NCBI RefSeq assembly: GCF_000313755.1
Contig: NZ_AMZB01000121.1
Span: 186,001-250,000 of the forward strand
Direction of reading: 5' to 3'
Source of the DNA: Pseudomonas nitroreducens TX1
Lineage (GTDB): Bacteria > Pseudomonadota > Gammaproteobacteria > Pseudomonadales > Pseudomonadaceae
DNA length: 64,000 nt
This document shows, piece after piece, positions 33,046 to 41,173 of the stretch. The position numbers were made by a program, and so were the translations under genes. Positions within the stretch are counted from its first letter, which is position 1; each line of letters begins with the position of its first letter. A model generated the notes under the pieces. It was not told the origin of the DNA, made no database searches, and saw nothing but the letters and a program-made list of their open reading frames with translations.

Positions 33046-33807
33046 TCACTCCGAGGCCCGCACCTTCTCTTTCTTCACCTTCTGCGACACTTCGCCAGCC
33101 ACCCCAGCGGTCACCACGCCAGCGCCTGGCGCAATCTGGGTCACTGTGGAAGTGACAGTGGTGGAGATATTGCGGGTATAGGCGTCGATTGGCATGCCGG
33201 CGCGCATGTGAGCAGAAACCACCTGCGGGGTAAGGACCGTGCGGGTCACCGTGCTGCTGATGGTACGGAACAGGTTCCCCAGGGCGGAAACGATCGAGAT
33301 GATGGTCAGCGCGGCGAAGGGGATGGACAGCCACATCACGCTCATCTTGAACAGGGCGTTCTGCGTGGCCAGGCCGTTGAGGGTGCGGCAGTAGAAGATC
33401 GTCGCAACCAGATAGCAACCGGCAAGGCCAGCAATGACTGCTGGGTCCCGAACATTGAGCGCGAATCGGGCGATTAGCAGGCCGTAGATCACCGCACTGG
33501 CGAGAACATCCGGCAGCAAGCACTTGAGGCCTTCCAGGGCTCTACCGATGTTGTAGATCACGAAGCCGATGACGATGATCCAGCCAATAACCGGAATGAC
33601 GCCCAAGGCCATGACCAGGAACGATAGAAGGATGCCTCCGATGATGTCGTGGTGGAGATCGTTCTTGATCAGGAAGTACACGAAATACACGAAGGAGAGG
33701 AGGGCGATCGAGGCGATGGACGCTCCGGCGATTTCAGGTGGGAGGAAGAAGCTTGGGCCTCCTACCGCAAGCATCAGGGTCAGGCACAGGTATCCGCTTT
33801 TGTTCAT
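33046..33807 (-). CDS. Polytopic membrane protein
   Basis: 253 residues with about five or six hydrophobic helices in the first 180 residues (near 5-20, 27-47, 55-90, 100-115, 122-140 and 155-175). A polar Thr/Ser/Val-rich region of about 65 residues follows, ending in a basic tail (KVKKEKVRASE). No transport signature. It lies between small regulatory-looking genes on the same strand. Confidence 0.7.
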   Translation of the reverse strand: MNKSGYLCLTLMLAVGGPSFFLPPEIAGASIASIALLSFVYFVYFLIKNDLHHDIIGGILLSFLVMALGVIPVIGWIIVIGFVIYNIGRALEGLKCLLPDVLASAVIYGLLIARFALNVRDPAVIAGLAGCYLVATIFYCRTLNGLATQNALFKMSVMWLSIPFAALTIISIVSALGNLFRTISSTVTRTVLTPQVVSAHMRAGMPIDAYTRNISTTVTSTVTQIAPGAGVVTAGVAGEVSQKVKKEKVRASE

Positions 33808-33879
33808 TGAAAGTCATCCGTGAGGGGGAAGCGACGGTAGCGCTTGATCAGGGTGTTTGTTGGCGCTCGGTCGGCGATG

Positions 33880-34308
33880 CTAATAATTTGCCATCATCAC
33901 TGTCGAGCAGCTGTTGCCGCCGGCCGTGTCATGGGGTCCGCCAAGTAAACGGCGGATGCGAGCGAAGCCAGACTCGGCCCTGATGTTCGGCTGAGACCGA
34001 TGGGTAATCGCATTCACCTGGGCCAGCAGAGCTTTGCCTGCGTCGGTGAGCACATATGCGCTCATTGCCCCGTACTGAGGGGAACAGTGGCCAGACTCTT
34101 TCCGCACCAAGCCTCTGGTAGTGAACGTTTCACACGCCTGCGTCGCGGCGCGCCGGCGGGCGGGTAGATACGTCCAGCTGCGGCCGACCTTCCAAAGGGG
34201 AGACTCGTCGTCCCGGAGATAGCGAAGCGGTCCGAGTGAGCGCAGCACGATGAATTCGTGAAGGCTCAGTCGTCGAGTAGTGGTGGAGTGTGCTTGTTGG
34301 CTGTGCAT
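33880..34308 (-). CDS. Winged-helix-like protein (142 aa)
   Basis: 142 residues, AGGAG 6 bases before the ATG at 34308. Residues about 15-95 form helix, basic helix (ACETFTTRGLVRKE) and a strand with AYVLTDAGKALL, the usual closing wing of winged-helix regulators. The C-terminus is basic and Gly/Ser-rich. A DNA-binding regulator is the best guess. Confidence 0.55.
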   Translation of the reverse strand: MHSQQAHSTTTRRLSLHEFIVLRSLGPLRYLRDDESPLWKVGRSWTYLPARRRAATQACETFTTRGLVRKESGHCSPQYGAMSAYVLTDAGKALLAQVNAITHRSQPNIRAESGFARIRRLLGGPHDTAGGNSCSTVMMANY

Positions 34309-34321
34309 GTACTGCTCCTGA

Positions 34322-34612
34322 TCACTTCACCGGCTGTCCTTGGCCTGCCGCGGCTTTCGCCCGCGCGAGCTGGATGTGGGGTGCCACACGCTCGGCCTCG
34401 AGGTCCATGAAGATCACTTCGTCAGGCATCGACTTCACGTGGTTGATGATGTAGCGGCATGGCGACTTCTGGTTGATCACATCAAAAATCGACTGCCGAT
34501 CCCTTCCCTCTACTTTCTTGAGGAGGCGCTTTCCAGTTCTCACAACTGCAGCGTCTGTCCTGTGGATGGTGGCGGCCAGGGCCAGATTGAGGATGATGTC
34601 GATGGGGCGCAC
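34322..34612 (-). CDS. Small basic hypothetical protein (96 aa)
   Basis: 96 residues starting at GTG 34612 with AGAGG upstream. Helical and basic in the first half (residues 20-45), with a single Cys at CRY; Ala/Gln-rich tail. It lies 13 bases before the winged-helix gene, so probably in one operon with it. No family recognised. Confidence 0.6.
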   Translation of the reverse strand: MRPIDIILNLALAATIHRTDAAVVRTGKRLLKKVEGRDRQSIFDVINQKSPCRYIINHVKSMPDEVIFMDLEAERVAPHIQLARAKAAAGQGQPVK

Positions 34613-34676
34613 AGGGAGCCTCTGGGATGGATTGCCGGATGCCCGGATGGTAACGGGCAGCCGGTATAGGTCAGGG

Positions 34677-35450
34677 TCAAATGGCGGGGCTGGAATCTGC
34701 GGGGCGGGCGGTCACAGCCGCTGCCAGATCTGGCTCTGCGAAGAACTCTGCGATGGCATCCTCACACTCGATGGCATGCGGTCCAGCCCAATCGCGCACC
34801 CAGTCAGGGGCAAGTCGGGCGAGGCGGAGTGTGTCCGACTCATCGCTGTCGTCAGTGAGGTGCAGCGCCAGGTCGCGGCCCATCGCCAGAATCTCCTCGG
34901 TCACGTCGATCTGGGTGGGGCCGGGGTCAACGGCAATTGCGTAGCCGTTCTGCCAGGCCTGGGGGTGGAAGATCACCAGAAGCCGACGTTCCGATGCTGG
35001 CGCTTGAACGCCGGCATCAACGCCCTGGTTCTCGGCTTGAGCCTCGGCATCAGCCTTCCAACGCCATAGCGACGGTACTTGCTCCAGCAGAAGGATCACT
35101 TCGCGGCCCTGGGACTGCTCGTTGTGGCTGTAAGCACTGCAGATCAGGTCGAGCACCTCCAGGTCCAGCGTCTCGGCCGCCGCGCATAGCTGATCGCTAC
35201 TGTCGGTCACCAGGTGGGGATGCAGCTGCACAACCTCATCCAGGGAGCCAAGGTAGGCCTTGAGTGTGTCATCGGCTTCCAACCGCGGCGCGAGCTGGTT
35301 CATGTAGTGCTGGAGGGCCTTGCGCTTGGTCTCGAAGTACAATGGGCCAATCAGCGCGTCCATCACCGGCTCTCCCAATGGGTAGTCGGCGTAGACCAGA
35401 CACCAGGGGTGGCCGTTCTGCTGCGCGGTGGATTCTTGAGCGTGGGTCAT
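34677..35450 (-). CDS. Acidic hypothetical protein, element-controlled (257 aa)
   Basis: 257 residues from the ATG at 35450, strongly acidic (many Asp/Glu around 190-240), mostly helical. Two Trp-containing segments near residues 140-150 and 220-225. No signal peptide or metal motif. Function unknown. Confidence 0.7.
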   Translation of the reverse strand: MTHAQESTAQQNGHPWCLVYADYPLGEPVMDALIGPLYFETKRKALQHYMNQLAPRLEADDTLKAYLGSLDEVVQLHPHLVTDSSDQLCAAAETLDLEVLDLICSAYSHNEQSQGREVILLLEQVPSLWRWKADAEAQAENQGVDAGVQAPASERRLLVIFHPQAWQNGYAIAVDPGPTQIDVTEEILAMGRDLALHLTDDSDESDTLRLARLAPDWVRDWAGPHAIECEDAIAEFFAEPDLAAAVTARPADSSPAI

Positions 35451-35511
35451 GGTTTTCTCCGGTGTGAGTTGATGGAGGCCATGATCAGTTGAGGTGAGGT
35501 GTGCCAGAACC
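35451..35511 (-). promoter_or_regulatory. Repeated promoter/leader element, copy 16 of 18
   Basis: Box 1 GGTTCTGGCAC, 18 bases, box 2 GATCATGG. Only a 4-bp CTCC/GGAG pairing with the ribosome site is available here; the leader carries CCATCAAC, common in the family. Confidence 0.72.
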
Positions 35512-35576
35512 GGGCGGGGGAGCCTGGGCCGTCAGGGTGACGCAGCACCCTGACGGCCTAGCCCAATCGACGTTGG

Positions 35577-36083
35577 TTAGAGGACTACACCTCGCAGCTG
35601 AGTGTTCAGGATCAGTTCCAGATCATCGCCATACAGCTGGCGCAGCGTGGCCTGGGTCTTGTCGGAGTAGGGAGCGAGAACTACGCGGAAGGTCTCGTCC
35701 ACATCACCCTTGATGCGGAACAGCGTGTTGCTCTTCAGCAACCCCTTGGCCTTGTTGAACCACTCCACCTCGTCTGCCATTTGGGGCAGTACCTGTCCCA
35801 GGTACTCGTTGTCGTTGTCGATATCGATGCGGCCTGCGGCTTCGGTGTTGAGCTTGTAGCCCTGCTTCTTCAGCGCGCCAGCCAGCGCCTGCACCTGGCT
35901 TTCATCGAGACCGATCGACAGAGGGTGGTCCTCGCCGGGGTCCTGGATGGTGCCGAGACGCTTCCCGTTGAGATACACGATGCAGGACCAGGCGATGCCT
36001 TGGGGAACCTCCTGCATGTTGAGATCCCTCAGGCGGATTCGCGCCGCAGAGATCGCGTTCAGATTGCTGAGCATGGTTTCCAT
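35577..36083 (-). CDS. Hypothetical protein, element-controlled (168 aa)
   Basis: 168 residues from the ATG at 36083. It is alpha/beta, with WSCIVYLNGKRLGTIQDPGED at about 32-52, then an acidic helical middle (about 60-125) and a final beta-rich part. It resembles small plasmid proteins of unknown function; no name can be given. The ribosome site lies in the leader stem of copy 17. Confidence 0.7.
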   Translation of the reverse strand: METMLSNLNAISAARIRLRDLNMQEVPQGIAWSCIVYLNGKRLGTIQDPGEDHPLSIGLDESQVQALAGALKKQGYKLNTEAAGRIDIDNDNEYLGQVLPQMADEVEWFNKAKGLLKSNTLFRIKGDVDETFRVVLAPYSDKTQATLRQLYGDDLELILNTQLRGVVL

Positions 36084-36146
36084 GGTGAGATGCCTCTGTG
36101 ATTGATGGCATCCCAATCCTCATGGCCACTTTCGCGTGCCAGAATC
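36084..36146 (-). promoter_or_regulatory. Repeated promoter/leader element, copy 17 of 18
   Basis: Box 1 GATTCTGGCAC, 18 bases, box 2 GAGGATTG. Stem GATGCC/GGCATC (6 bp) with the loop ATCAATCACAGA just before the ATG; the 3' arm begins at the only AGAGG. Confidence 0.75.
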
Positions 36147-36164
36147 ACCCCCAAGCAATCGGCT

Positions 36165-36188
36165 GGAGGTGCTCTTCAAGGCACCTCC
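36165..36188 (+). promoter_or_regulatory. Hairpin upstream of the GNAT-like gene
   Basis: Perfect inverted repeat GGAGGTGC/GCACCTCC with an 8-base loop, about 28 bases before the GTG start at 36216. It could be an operator or part of the leader RNA. No T-run follows, so it is not a terminator. Confidence 0.4.
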
Positions 36189-36215
36189 GCAGAACCTCAG
36201 GCAGGAGGAGTCCCC

Positions 36216-37031
36216 GTGTTGGAGCCCCAATCTGATTCGGCGAATCAGAACGTGTCACCCCATGACACGACAGACACTTCAGTCCTGATCGTGGGGGATA
36301 GAAACGACAGGGAGTGTGAGGTTGCCGTTCTCCTACTCACTCGGCGCGAAGTGGTGACATCGAGCGGGGCATCGCTGGAAATCACCTATAAGGCGATCAG
36401 CACCAACTTCCCCTTCAATGGGAAAGGTGGCCTTACCGCTGGCGTGAACAGGGTGAGCAATCCCCCCAAGGCATCCTTTGGTGGGGCGGATGGGCACGGC
36501 AGGAGGTTTATCCACGTGTCTCCGGATGCGCTCCAGGGGCACCGGGTTGGGACGTATCTCCTTTCCGCTGCCGCCCAGTTCCTACGCCAATTCCCAACCG
36601 CGGTGGTCAATTCAATCTCGCTGAGCGAAACAGAGGCCGAAGGCGACAACCTGATCCGAAGGAACAGGGGGTACGAACAGGTGGGGTTCGTATTTGACTA
36701 CAGCGATCCCGAACATCGGACCGGGCGCTCACGCCCAATGACGGCCAGCGACCTGAAGGTGGTCCACACCTGGGAAAAGAACATGACGGAGATGAGGGTG
36801 CCCGAGTACATCAAGCACTTGCGGGCACAGGTCCAGCATCTCAAGGACGCCCAGTCCAACGCAGAAGGAGCGCGGGAACGACTAGCAGCTGAGCTGGCGG
36901 CCGCCCGGCAGTCCCCTCTCCTGTGGGGATTGCGCACCTTTGGGTCGAGTCCCAAGGCACTCTTTGGGGTTGCAGGGGTGCTGATCGCCCTCTGGGGCCT
37001 CTACGAGGCTCTAGGCGGCATGCCCGTTTGA
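36216..37031 (+). CDS. GNAT-like acetyltransferase with C-terminal coiled coil and TM
   Basis: 271 residues from a GTG at 36216 with AGGAGGAG upstream (the frame is open earlier but lacks a site). Residues about 120-155 (HVSPDALQGHRVGTYLLSAAAQFL) resemble the acetyl-CoA-binding V-helix region of GNAT N-acetyltransferases, though the usual Q/RxxGxG/A loop is altered. Residues 200-240 are a likely coiled coil, and about 250-268 a single membrane helix. It may thus be a tail-anchored enzyme. It overlaps the end of the opposite gene by 21 bases. Confidence 0.55.
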   Translation: MLEPQSDSANQNVSPHDTTDTSVLIVGDRNDRECEVAVLLLTRREVVTSSGASLEITYKAISTNFPFNGKGGLTAGVNRVSNPPKASFGGADGHGRRFIHVSPDALQGHRVGTYLLSAAAQFLRQFPTAVVNSISLSETEAEGDNLIRRNRGYEQVGFVFDYSDPEHRTGRSRPMTASDLKVVHTWEKNMTEMRVPEYIKHLRAQVQHLKDAQSNAEGARERLAAELAAARQSPLLWGLRTFGSSPKALFGVAGVLIALWGLYEALGGMPV

Positions 37032-38135
37032 ACCGGCGTAACGGGCGGGGAAATCGTCGAACTCATCACCACGGGCCCGCGCAGGGGCTTGCTGGGTCAT
37101 TTCCGCTCTTAGCAACAGGATCTTGCCGAACGCTGTGTTCTCGGCGTCATGGTACGAAGGCCATGTAGGTTCTGCCTCGGCCAACTCCATATCCAGGGAT
37201 AGGACGAAGTTCACCAGCTCGAATCCGTTCCGGAGTTCATGGCGATCGCCAATCTCATGCCAGTCACCCAAGTCGATCACCAGCTTTGCCCCCTTGCGTT
37301 TGGGAATGGCGCTTCGATCTACCTGCTTGACCCTGCGCGTAATGGTCGCTTGATGGTAGGACGGGAGAGCGTCCAGAACCGAAGCCAGGGTCTGAATTCG
37401 AGCGAAGCGTGACTGCCAGGCCTCGCGAGACGCCTGAGCCTGCGCCCGGTCCCGCTCCGCTGCCCTGCGTTCGTACTCCGCCGGCGGCATCATCCCGCTC
37501 TGCACCTGTTTCAGCCAACGCTGGTCCTCCAAGGGCAGATAACCAGGCCGGGTGGAGAGCAGCACGGTCAACAACAGGGATTCTTGACCATGCTGCCCGA
37601 GGTGTGAGTAGAGGTCAGCGACGGATGTTGTTGGACACAGCACCCAATCGGGGGTCAGCGCTGAAATTTCGGTTCTGATCCTCCGGCAGGACTGTTGCGT
37701 GTCCTCCAGACATGAAACCAGAAGATCGGGCTTGAATTTCCCCGCCTGAAAGGTGTGCGGTAGCCGGGCCACACGGTAGGGGAGGGCGTCTGCCTTGAGG
37801 GATGGCGCGGTCAGCTTCATCCCGCCTGGGAACGTGAGGCTATAGCGGTTGCCAAGCTTGCTTCGAAGCACCTGGTCAAACGCTTTCGCCTCGACCTGAA
37901 TCTGGCGAATCCAAGGCGCCACGGCAAAGCAGCGGTCGAAGTGATCGAACTGACGCTTGGTGTATGAGCCGCCGCGACCTGCGGGGATGATGAACCACCC
38001 GGCTTGTACGGCCTCAACCACCGCGCGGACTGATGCCGGGGTGGAGTTATCGCATTCGCCCCTACCGGCGAGCAGCCGACGTGCAGCCTGTAGGCATTCC
38101 GGGTTGGTCAGCGCTTCACGATTGATCTGATGCAT
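37011..38135 (-). CDS. Hypothetical protein, element-controlled (374 aa)
   Basis: 374 residues from the ATG at 38135. It starts helical and basic (residues 10-60); the middle (about 90-170) contains several Cys/Leu segments. Residues 215-260 are Arg/Gln-rich and helical. The part around 300-350 is acidic and Trp/His-rich. No signature allows naming. Its start codon lies in the arm of a short leader stem (copy 18). Confidence 0.7.
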   Translation of the reverse strand: MHQINREALTNPECLQAARRLLAGRGECDNSTPASVRAVVEAVQAGWFIIPAGRGGSYTKRQFDHFDRCFAVAPWIRQIQVEAKAFDQVLRSKLGNRYSLTFPGGMKLTAPSLKADALPYRVARLPHTFQAGKFKPDLLVSCLEDTQQSCRRIRTEISALTPDWVLCPTTSVADLYSHLGQHGQESLLLTVLLSTRPGYLPLEDQRWLKQVQSGMMPPAEYERRAAERDRAQAQASREAWQSRFARIQTLASVLDALPSYHQATITRRVKQVDRSAIPKRKGAKLVIDLGDWHEIGDRHELRNGFELVNFVLSLDMELAEAEPTWPSYHDAENTAFGKILLLRAEMTQQAPARARGDEFDDFPARYAGSNGHAA

Positions 38136-38189
38136 TTCGGGTCCTCCGTCATGCCTGCATCCTCTCGCGTGTATCCGAGTGCCAGAACC
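38136..38189 (-). promoter_or_regulatory. Repeated promoter/leader element, copy 18 of 18
   Basis: Box 1 GGTTCTGGCAC, 18 bases, box 2 GAGGATGC. Pairing of GATGCA with TGCATC places the start codon itself in the stem, with GGAGG in the loop. It has the shortest leader (44 bases from box 1 to ATG). Confidence 0.7.
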
Positions 38190-38349
38190 ATCCCCGACAT
38201 TCCTTGAACTGCCAGCTGACGAAACCCGACATTCCGCCACGGCTTTGAGTCGCCTTTAGTCCGAATTGACGTCTCACTGCGGGTTCAGGCTCGGACCTTC
38301 GAATTCAGGGCACTCCCTGGACACTATTAGGGCGAGGAGACCCTCCCTG

Positions 38350-39885
38350 ATGATCAGTTCCGTAAACCACGCCCTACAGACGTCCTGGTGGTTGCAGGTG
38401 CGGCCCAAGCCGACGCTTCGCCATCTAGATGTTTTCCGCCAGGTCCTCGCCAATGCGGCGCACGCCCTCTCTGACGTTGCCGGCGGCGCGGAATGTGAAG
38501 GCAGTGTTCGAGGGCTGCTCGCCGTAACCAATCGAGCGTCTTCGCTCTCTGACGCCGTAATCTCCGAGGTCGATTGCATGATGGAAGAGCTACAAACCAT
38601 AAGCCGTAGAGCGAACGACACATTGGCCAAGGCCAAAGGTCCAGCAGCCCTTTTCGTTTCTGGCTATGGTGACCGGTCGCAGGATCTGGCTCGCGGGCTC
38701 CAGGCAATGGGGGCGAATGTGCTCGCGATGGGGGTAGGGATACAGATCAAACCCGAAGATCGGGAGTCAATTCGACGCTCAAGCATGATCCTGGTCGGCT
38801 CTGGGTTGCTTGGTGATCCCGAGGGCCTGGACTTCGTTGAGTCCCTCGTTGCAGCTTCAGAAGCAGATGCCTTAGTGGTGCTGGTTGCCGAGAGTGGGGC
38901 GCTATCCTTCGAGCAACGTCGGTTGGCCACGGTGCTGGGCCAGGTCCGAATCCTTTCTCAGGATGACGACATCCGACAACTCAGAAGCCTGTTCAGGAGT
39001 AGAAACCGAGATATCGAGATCGAGGGGTATCGGGTGCTGCTCCTCGATGACTCTAGAACCGACGCTTACGTCGCTCAGAAGATCATGACCGAGGCAGGGC
39101 TAGTGGTTGAGCACATCCAGCACCCAAGTCATGTGCTGGATGCGATCAGCAGGTTCCGACCGGACGTGCTTGTGAGTGACTTCCACATGCCGGACGCGAA
39201 TGGTGACGTTGTAGCCTCAATCATCCGGCAGGATCGGGACGTGACCATCCCCATCATCTTCCTCAGCCGGGAATCGAATGCAGAGCGTCAGCTGCTGGCG
39301 CTGTCGAGAGGGGCTGATGGCTTCGTGCAGAAGCCATTGAAGCGCGACGCCTTCATCCGAGCCCTGAAGTCGATTGTCAGCCGATCGAAGGCTGTCGAGT
39401 CGAGGATGCGGCGTGATCCCCTGACGAACCTCCTGAACCACGGCCAATTCATGACGTCGGCCGGAGGTGTCCTCAGCGAAGGACGCCCAAGCTCCTTGGT
39501 CCTCATCGACATCGATCACTTCAAGACGGTCAACGACACCTTTGGGCACCCAATCGGTGATCGGGTCCTTGTGGGCCTGGCAGAGGTGCTGTCCGATTCG
39601 CTGCGTTCCGAGGACCACGTCGGCCGCATCGGAGGAGAGGAGTTTGCCATCGCGATGGTCGGTGCGAGCCAGGAACAGGCGAAGAACGTGGTGGACAGGC
39701 TGCGGACGGTTTTCACGTCGATTCAGTTCCAGGCCGAAGATGGGGCCCCGTTCAGTTGCTCGTTCAGCGCCGGCGTATCCGACCTTTGCAACTCGGTGAA
39801 AGAGTCGATCCGATTCGCTGACGAGGCTCTGTACAGCGCCAAACGCAATGGTCGGGACCGGGTGGAGGTTTCCCCCGGCCGCTGA
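38350..39885 (+). CDS. Response-regulator diguanylate cyclase (REC-GGDEF)
   Basis: 511 residues from the ATG at 38350. A receiver domain spans about 227-345: acidic pair in VLLLDD, phosphoacceptor in VSD (about 276), Lys in QKPLK. The GGDEF domain (about 355-510) carries the active-site motif GGEEF (about 425) and an intact inhibitory I-site RSED five residues before it. It should make cyclic di-GMP in the cytoplasm. Residues 100-210 look like a second, degenerate receiver-like domain. No histidine kinase is adjacent. Own terminator follows. Confidence 0.9.
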   Translation: MISSVNHALQTSWWLQVRPKPTLRHLDVFRQVLANAAHALSDVAGGAECEGSVRGLLAVTNRASSLSDAVISEVDCMMEELQTISRRANDTLAKAKGPAALFVSGYGDRSQDLARGLQAMGANVLAMGVGIQIKPEDRESIRRSSMILVGSGLLGDPEGLDFVESLVAASEADALVVLVAESGALSFEQRRLATVLGQVRILSQDDDIRQLRSLFRSRNRDIEIEGYRVLLLDDSRTDAYVAQKIMTEAGLVVEHIQHPSHVLDAISRFRPDVLVSDFHMPDANGDVVASIIRQDRDVTIPIIFLSRESNAERQLLALSRGADGFVQKPLKRDAFIRALKSIVSRSKAVESRMRRDPLTNLLNHGQFMTSAGGVLSEGRPSSLVLIDIDHFKTVNDTFGHPIGDRVLVGLAEVLSDSLRSEDHVGRIGGEEFAIAMVGASQEQAKNVVDRLRTVFTSIQFQAEDGAPFSCSFSAGVSDLCNSVKESIRFADEALYSAKRNGRDRVEVSPGR

Positions 39886-39893
39886 CCTCCAAA

Positions 39894-39923
39894 AGAAAAG
39901 CCCCGCATTGCGGGGCTTTTTTG
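39894..39923. terminator. Bidirectional intrinsic terminator
   Basis: AAAAGCCCCGC ATT GCGGGGCTTTTTT, between the convergent cyclase gene and the gene at 39934-41160. A/T runs on both sides allow use in both directions. Confidence 0.88.
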
Positions 39924-39933
39924 TTTCCGACGA

Positions 39934-41160
39934 TCAGGCCTGGAGTGTGGAGCTGCGAGTCGGGAATTCTCGAACGTTGTCGCGCATCGGTTGTGGCTCG
40001 ACATCCAAGGCCGAAGTTTCGATCGCTACATCCTCATCGACGGGTTCAGCCTCGTGTATCAGTCCCAGAAGGGCTCGCTCCATCATTTCATCGGTATCGA
40101 ACTCGGCGATTGGGAAGTCGAGGGGCATCTCGACTTTCTCCAGCAGGTGCTTGAGATCACCGTGCGTCAGGCAGGGCTGGATACGCATCAGTCTTACGAG
40201 CTGCAGGATAGTTTCCTTGTTCATCTCGGCCGCGGCGAGGCAACGAGACCAGACATTTTTGCGGATCATGCCAAGGCGAGCTGCTTTCAGGGTGGCCTCT
40301 GCTTCGCTGGCCGGGGCCAGGAATGCATGCCGACCATCGCCAAGCATCAGGAACTTCACCGCCAGGTCGTCGAAGCTCTGCAGGTCATCGAACGCCGCCT
40401 CACTTGAAGTGCCGCGAATGACATGCTCAGCCGCACTGCCGATCAGCAGCATGTGCATCCGCCAGTTGATGAACTGGCTGGTGGCGATCAGGTTCATGTC
40501 CGAGAAGATTTTCGCGGTTCGCGCATTGAGGTCGAGGTCAGCAAAGAACTCGCCATCGATCAGGCAGTTGCTGCCCTTGTAGGCAATGATCCGGCCAGCC
40601 TGATGCATGGCCAGGCGAGTGGTGTCGGCCATTGTCACTTGAAATGCCGGCCGTTGTGCTGGCGTCTGAGCAAAATTAGCAGGGAGTGCAAGCGATTTAG
40701 ACATGCCAGAAATCGGATCGGTTTCGGGCTTTGCCTCCTGCTTGTTGGATGTTGCCCAGTACGCCATCCCGAGAATGGCGACGACCAATATGGCAGAGAT
40801 GCTGTACCCGAGGTTGTCCAGGACAGTCCGATAAACCCCTGCTGCACCAACAAAGACTGCCAGACAACCCGACGCGGTTGCCCAAACGAAGGTCAGCCCG
40901 CGTGAAAACCCGTCGCTCATCGACTTGCCCAGACTGCCTTGCTCGGACTTGAGGATCGCAGCTACTAGGAAGCCGAACGCGATGACTGTGGAGAGGACGA
41001 TGGCAGCCGTCGTTGCTGTCTCAACCAGCTCGCTCGGTCGGTCGTTATAGGTGAACAGCGCCACGACGTAGAGACCTACAACCAGGCACGACAGAAAGAA
41101 CGGAGGCACCCAACCCGGCAGTAGCCGGGTGGCCTCCTTGAGATTGCTCATGCTGCTCAT
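39934..41160 (-). CDS. Membrane protein with degenerate FtsH/M41-like peptidase domain
   Basis: 408 residues. Up to four membrane helices (about 15-35, 45-70, 90-108 and 115-135) precede a cytoplasmic region. Around residue 187, AMHQAGRIIA aligns with the HEAGH zinc motif of M41 (FtsH) peptidases, but Glu and the second His are replaced (HQAGR). Further on, MLLIGSAAEHVIRGTSSEA...DDLQ...DDLA matches the M41 segment (GGRAAEE...ST..ND). No AAA+ ATPase domain is present. The peptidase is therefore probably inactive, a pseudoenzyme. GAGGA precedes the ATG at 41160. Confidence 0.7.
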   Translation of the reverse strand: MSSMSNLKEATRLLPGWVPPFFLSCLVVGLYVVALFTYNDRPSELVETATTAAIVLSTVIAFGFLVAAILKSEQGSLGKSMSDGFSRGLTFVWATASGCLAVFVGAAGVYRTVLDNLGYSISAILVVAILGMAYWATSNKQEAKPETDPISGMSKSLALPANFAQTPAQRPAFQVTMADTTRLAMHQAGRIIAYKGSNCLIDGEFFADLDLNARTAKIFSDMNLIATSQFINWRMHMLLIGSAAEHVIRGTSSEAAFDDLQSFDDLAVKFLMLGDGRHAFLAPASEAEATLKAARLGMIRKNVWSRCLAAAEMNKETILQLVRLMRIQPCLTHGDLKHLLEKVEMPLDFPIAEFDTDEMMERALLGLIHEAEPVDEDVAIETSALDVEPQPMRDNVREFPTRSSTLQA

Positions 41161-41173
41161 CGTCACTCCTCAC

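Noticed and set aside
1961-38189. TGGCAC in box 1 read as the -24 element of sigma-54 promoters
   Set aside because: A TTGC-like -12 element at the required distance is missing in all copies checked; the conserved second box lies further downstream.
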